The notes beneath the pieces are model-generated. The model worked only from the letters and a program-made list of their open reading frames with translations, was not told the origin of the DNA and made no database searches. Shown one piece after another: positions 5,382 to 6,977 of a stretch of DNA of 6,977 nt. The translations under genes were made by a program, and so were the position numbers. This DNA comes from JAWXUE01 sp044432925 (lineage in GTDB: Bacteria; Bacillota_I; Bacilli_A; Acholeplasmatales; Anaeroplasmataceae), in the NCBI GenBank assembly GCA_044432925.1, contig JAWXUE010000046.1:1-6977 (forward strand), in the 5' to 3' direction. Within the stretch, counting starts at the first letter, position 1. Each line of letters begins with the position of its first letter.

Positions 5382-5762
5382 ATGGATTTAGCAAAAGCTC
5401 ATGTTAAAGACCAACCCTTTGAGAAAATCTTTGATTTAGAAAAAGGTTTTTTATTAGGAACTATCTTCCCTTCTCTTATAGATACTTACAAATTTACTCC
5501 TAGTATGGGAGAAAATATATTAGATGAAAGAAAAAAGGTATTATATATTATTGATGTTTATAGTTTTGCTGTAAATGATTTAGTATTATACTTAGATACT
5601 CATCCTACAGATAAAAATTGTTTAGAGTTATGTAATCAAATTAGAACTGAATTACTTAAAGTATATAATTATTATAATGAACACTTCCCAGCATTAACTC
5701 AGTTTACACCACAAGACTCTTATGAGTATTTAAATAGTTGGCCATGGGAGGCAGGTATGTAA
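5382..5762 (+). CDS. Fused CotJA-CotJB spore-coat-associated protein
   Basis: This 126-residue protein joins two proteins that are usually separate. Residues about 12-32 (PFEKIFDLEKGFLLGTIFPS and on) match the CotJA core, where a PFE...kGT.fP.L pattern is typical. Residues about 50-126 match CotJB, with VYSFAVNDLVLYLDTHPTDK (59-78) as its hallmark and a C-terminal WPWE (120-123) like the CotJB tail. The join (about 33-50) has no stop or frameshift; Met42 is internal and has no good ribosome binding site. In Bacillus subtilis CotJA, CotJB and CotJC are encoded by one operon and are deposited in the spore coat. GAGGTGA (5371-5377) precedes the ATG. The stop overlaps the cotJC start by one base (TAATG), so translation is probably coupled. 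A separate function outside spores is possible. Confidence 0.85.
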   Translation: MDLAKAHVKDQPFEKIFDLEKGFLLGTIFPSLIDTYKFTPSMGENILDERKKVLYIIDVYSFAVNDLVLYLDTHPTDKNCLELCNQIRTELLKVYNYYNEHFPALTQFTPQDSYEYLNSWPWEAGM

Positions 5763-6331
5763 TGTGGAATTATGAAAAAAGATTAATAATGCCAATTGAA
5801 GTAAATAAAAAAAACCTTCATTTTATTAAAGTATTAATTACTCAATATGGAGGTCCTTTTGGTGAATTAGGTGCTGCACTTAGATATTTAAATCAACGTT
5901 ATACTATGCCTACAGCTGAAGGTAAAGCATTATTAACAGATATAGGGACTGAGGAATTAGGACACGTTGAAATGATTTGTGCTATGTGTTACAAAATGAT
6001 GGAAGGTGCTACTATCGAAGAAATTAAAGCAGCAGGCTTAGAAGGAAATTATTCTGAGCATGGTATGAACTTCTTCCCAACTGACGCAGCAGGAACACCA
6101 TTTAGTGCAAGTATATTTGCTGTAACAGGAGATTATATAGCTGATTTAAATGAAGATTTAGCAGCAGAATCTAAAGCTAGAGTAACATATGAACATTTAA
6201 TGACATTAACTGATGATCCAGGAGTTTTAAAAGTATTATCATTTTTAAGAGAAAGAGAAATAGTTCACTATCAAAGATTTGGTGAATTGTTAAATAAGTA
6301 TTATAAATTACAAGATGAAGGCAAACTATAA
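5762..6331 (+). CDS. cotJC: CotJC, manganese-catalase-like spore coat protein
   Basis: This 189-residue protein, the same length as B. subtilis CotJC as I recall it, opens with MWNYEKRL and has the QYGGPFGELGAALRYLNQRY block (28-47). Candidate dimanganese ligands are all present at manganese-catalase spacing: Glu35, Glu65 and His68 in TEELGH, Glu136 in AAESKAR, and His169 in REREIVH. The fold is a ferritin-like four-helix bundle. The family may remove peroxide or act structurally in the coat. The frame is open upstream to 5738, but the conserved start is MWNYEK and GGGAGG (5746-5751) fits the ATG at 5762. It is co-transcribed with cotJAB, and its stop codon lies in the terminator stem. Confidence 0.94.
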   Translation: MWNYEKRLIMPIEVNKKNLHFIKVLITQYGGPFGELGAALRYLNQRYTMPTAEGKALLTDIGTEELGHVEMICAMCYKMMEGATIEEIKAAGLEGNYSEHGMNFFPTDAAGTPFSASIFAVTGDYIADLNEDLAAESKARVTYEHLMTLTDDPGVLKVLSFLREREIVHYQRFGELLNKYYKLQDEGKL

Positions 6332-6344
6332 AGTTTGTTTTTTT
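6322..6344 (+). terminator. Rho-independent terminator of the cotJ operon
   Basis: Stem CAAACT (6322-6327) / AGTTTG (6332-6337) with a 4-nt loop, followed by T7. The hairpin uses the last codons and the stop of cotJC. Confidence 0.7.
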
Positions 6345-6357
6345 ATTTATGACTTCC

Positions 6358-6428
6358 TTTATTACATACTTATTATATACATAAAATTACATGGTCATTT
6401 CATAATTTGAGGTTTTTAAAAATTAATT
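6358..6428. repeat. Direct repeat copy 1 (non-coding, ~71 nt)
   Basis: This copy matches 6857-6927 in the same orientation with 3 differences in 71 bases (6369, one in 6371-6380, one near 6419). An ACTTC just before it is also shared after a one-base gap. It sits between the cotJC terminator and the 3' end of the minus-strand gene, 13 nt past that gene's stop. It is AT-rich with TATAAT on the minus strand at 6372-6377. Only a weak AT hairpin can be drawn. Confidence 0.9.
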
Positions 6429-6441
6429 ATAACAATCTTTT

Positions 6442-6807
6442 TTAAATAACACCTTTTCTTTTTAAGTATTGCTCAGCATAATAAACTTCATCCTTAAATG
6501 AGTTTGCAATAATGCTTGGTTTATCCCAATTTTCTTCTAAATCATGTTCTTTAAATTCTTCTACTCTTGATTTAAAACAATTAAACAGTTCAATGGTAGG
6601 GTAATGAATAATTAACGCCTCTAACACAAATGAAACACATCCAATTTCTTCATAAGTTGCACTTTTCAAAAAATCTAATGTTTTATTATAATTTTCTGTT
6701 AATATTTTTATTAAATATTCACTATCTAAAACATCAAAAGTTCTTGGATCCTCATCTATTTGAACTTGTCTAACCTTAATAATATCAGCAATTTTATTTT
6801 TTAACAT
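6442..6807 (-). CDS. Unrecognised helical protein, 121 residues
   Basis: I do not recognise this family. The protein is soluble, acidic to neutral and probably all-helical, without signal peptide or membrane segment. Visible stretches are VRQVQIDEDPRTFDVLDSEY (12-31), a central helix with SFVLEALIIHYPTIELFNCF, and a charged C-terminal part ending YAEQYLKRKGVI. It has only two cysteines and no catalytic motif. Size and composition resemble immunity-type or other small accessory proteins, but that is a guess. CAGGAGG (6816-6822) lies 8 nt before the ATG, supporting real expression. The gene is bracketed by two copies of a 71-nt repeat; the right copy lies 50 nt upstream and may supply its promoter (TATAAT, 6871-6876). 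No clear terminator follows its stop. Confidence 0.7.
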   Translation of the reverse strand: MLKNKIADIIKVRQVQIDEDPRTFDVLDSEYLIKILTENYNKTLDFLKSATYEEIGCVSFVLEALIIHYPTIELFNCFKSRVEEFKEHDLEENWDKPSIIANSFKDEVYYAEQYLKRKGVI

Positions 6808-6856
6808 TTTTTCTTCCTCCTGTTTGTTTATAATAAAAACAATTTTATATCACTTC

Positions 6857-6927
6857 TTTATTACATATTTATTATATACATAACATTACATGGTCATTTC
6901 ATAATTTGAGGTTTTTAGAAATTAATT
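6857..6927. repeat. Direct repeat copy 2 (non-coding, ~71 nt)
   Basis: This copy is 68/71 identical to 6358-6428 at an offset of 499 bp. It lies upstream of the 6442-6807 gene on the minus strand, with TATAAT at 6871-6876 as a possible -10. It begins 6 nt after a minus-strand TAA (6934-6936) that ends the only frame open to the window edge. Outside the repeats the two flanks differ. Confidence 0.9.
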
Positions 6928-6977
6928 TAATAATTATTCGAATTTTGACCAACAATAATCAATCATAAATTTAGATA

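Noticed and set aside
6376..6412. Hairpin within the 71-nt repeat as a structured RNA or terminator
   Set aside because: Only about six A-T pairs can be drawn around a large loop, and the differences between copies do not preserve pairing.
6945..6977. TTGACC near the right end as a plus-strand -35
   Set aside because: No acceptable -10 lies 16-18 bp downstream before the window ends.

Overview
The window is very AT-rich, with G+C around a quarter by eye. It has strong AGGAGG-type ribosome binding sites, sigma-A-like promoters, short Rho-independent terminators and TAA as the stop of all eleven genes. UPF0154/YneF, a clostridial 2[4Fe-4S] ferredoxin, oligoendopeptidase F and CotJ spore-coat proteins point to an anaerobic low-GC Firmicute, probably an Erysipelotrichia/RF39-like or other Bacilli/Mollicutes-related gut lineage. 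Tryptophan is TGG and no TGA is read through, so nothing suggests the mycoplasma code. No tRNA, rRNA, CRISPR array or insertion sequence is visible, and no stretch over 300 bases lacks a gene.

Left part (1-2886) is housekeeping. It holds YneF (-), a GNAT acetyltransferase (+), a 55-residue ferredoxin (+) and pepF (-), mostly single-gene units with their own promoters and terminators. Ferredoxin and pepF converge on a shared bidirectional terminator.

Centre (2934-5087) is the most interesting part, a probable metal-homeostasis module. A Cys-rich lipoprotein (-) and a polytopic permease of the 'arsenic efflux / putative manganese transporter' family (+) are divergently transcribed. Each has its own sigma-A-type promoter, and each promoter carries a near-identical palindrome (ATGCAAAT-G-ATTTGCAT type) over the predicted transcription start. 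A compact Fur-family repressor follows the permease with its own promoter. The simplest reading is that the Fur-like protein, sensing a metal, represses both lipoprotein and permease. The metal and the transport direction cannot be read from the sequence.

Right part (5102-6344) has a small zinc-ribbon protein, then a two-gene spore-coat operon. In that operon CotJA and CotJB are fused in one reading frame, followed with a one-base overlap by cotJC, a manganese-catalase-like protein.

The far right (6345-6977) has an unrecognised 121-residue minus-strand gene flanked by two direct copies of a ~71-nt non-coding repeat (68/71 identical). The second copy follows just behind what may be the tail of another minus-strand gene running off the window, which suggests a tandem array of small genes with a shared intergenic unit.
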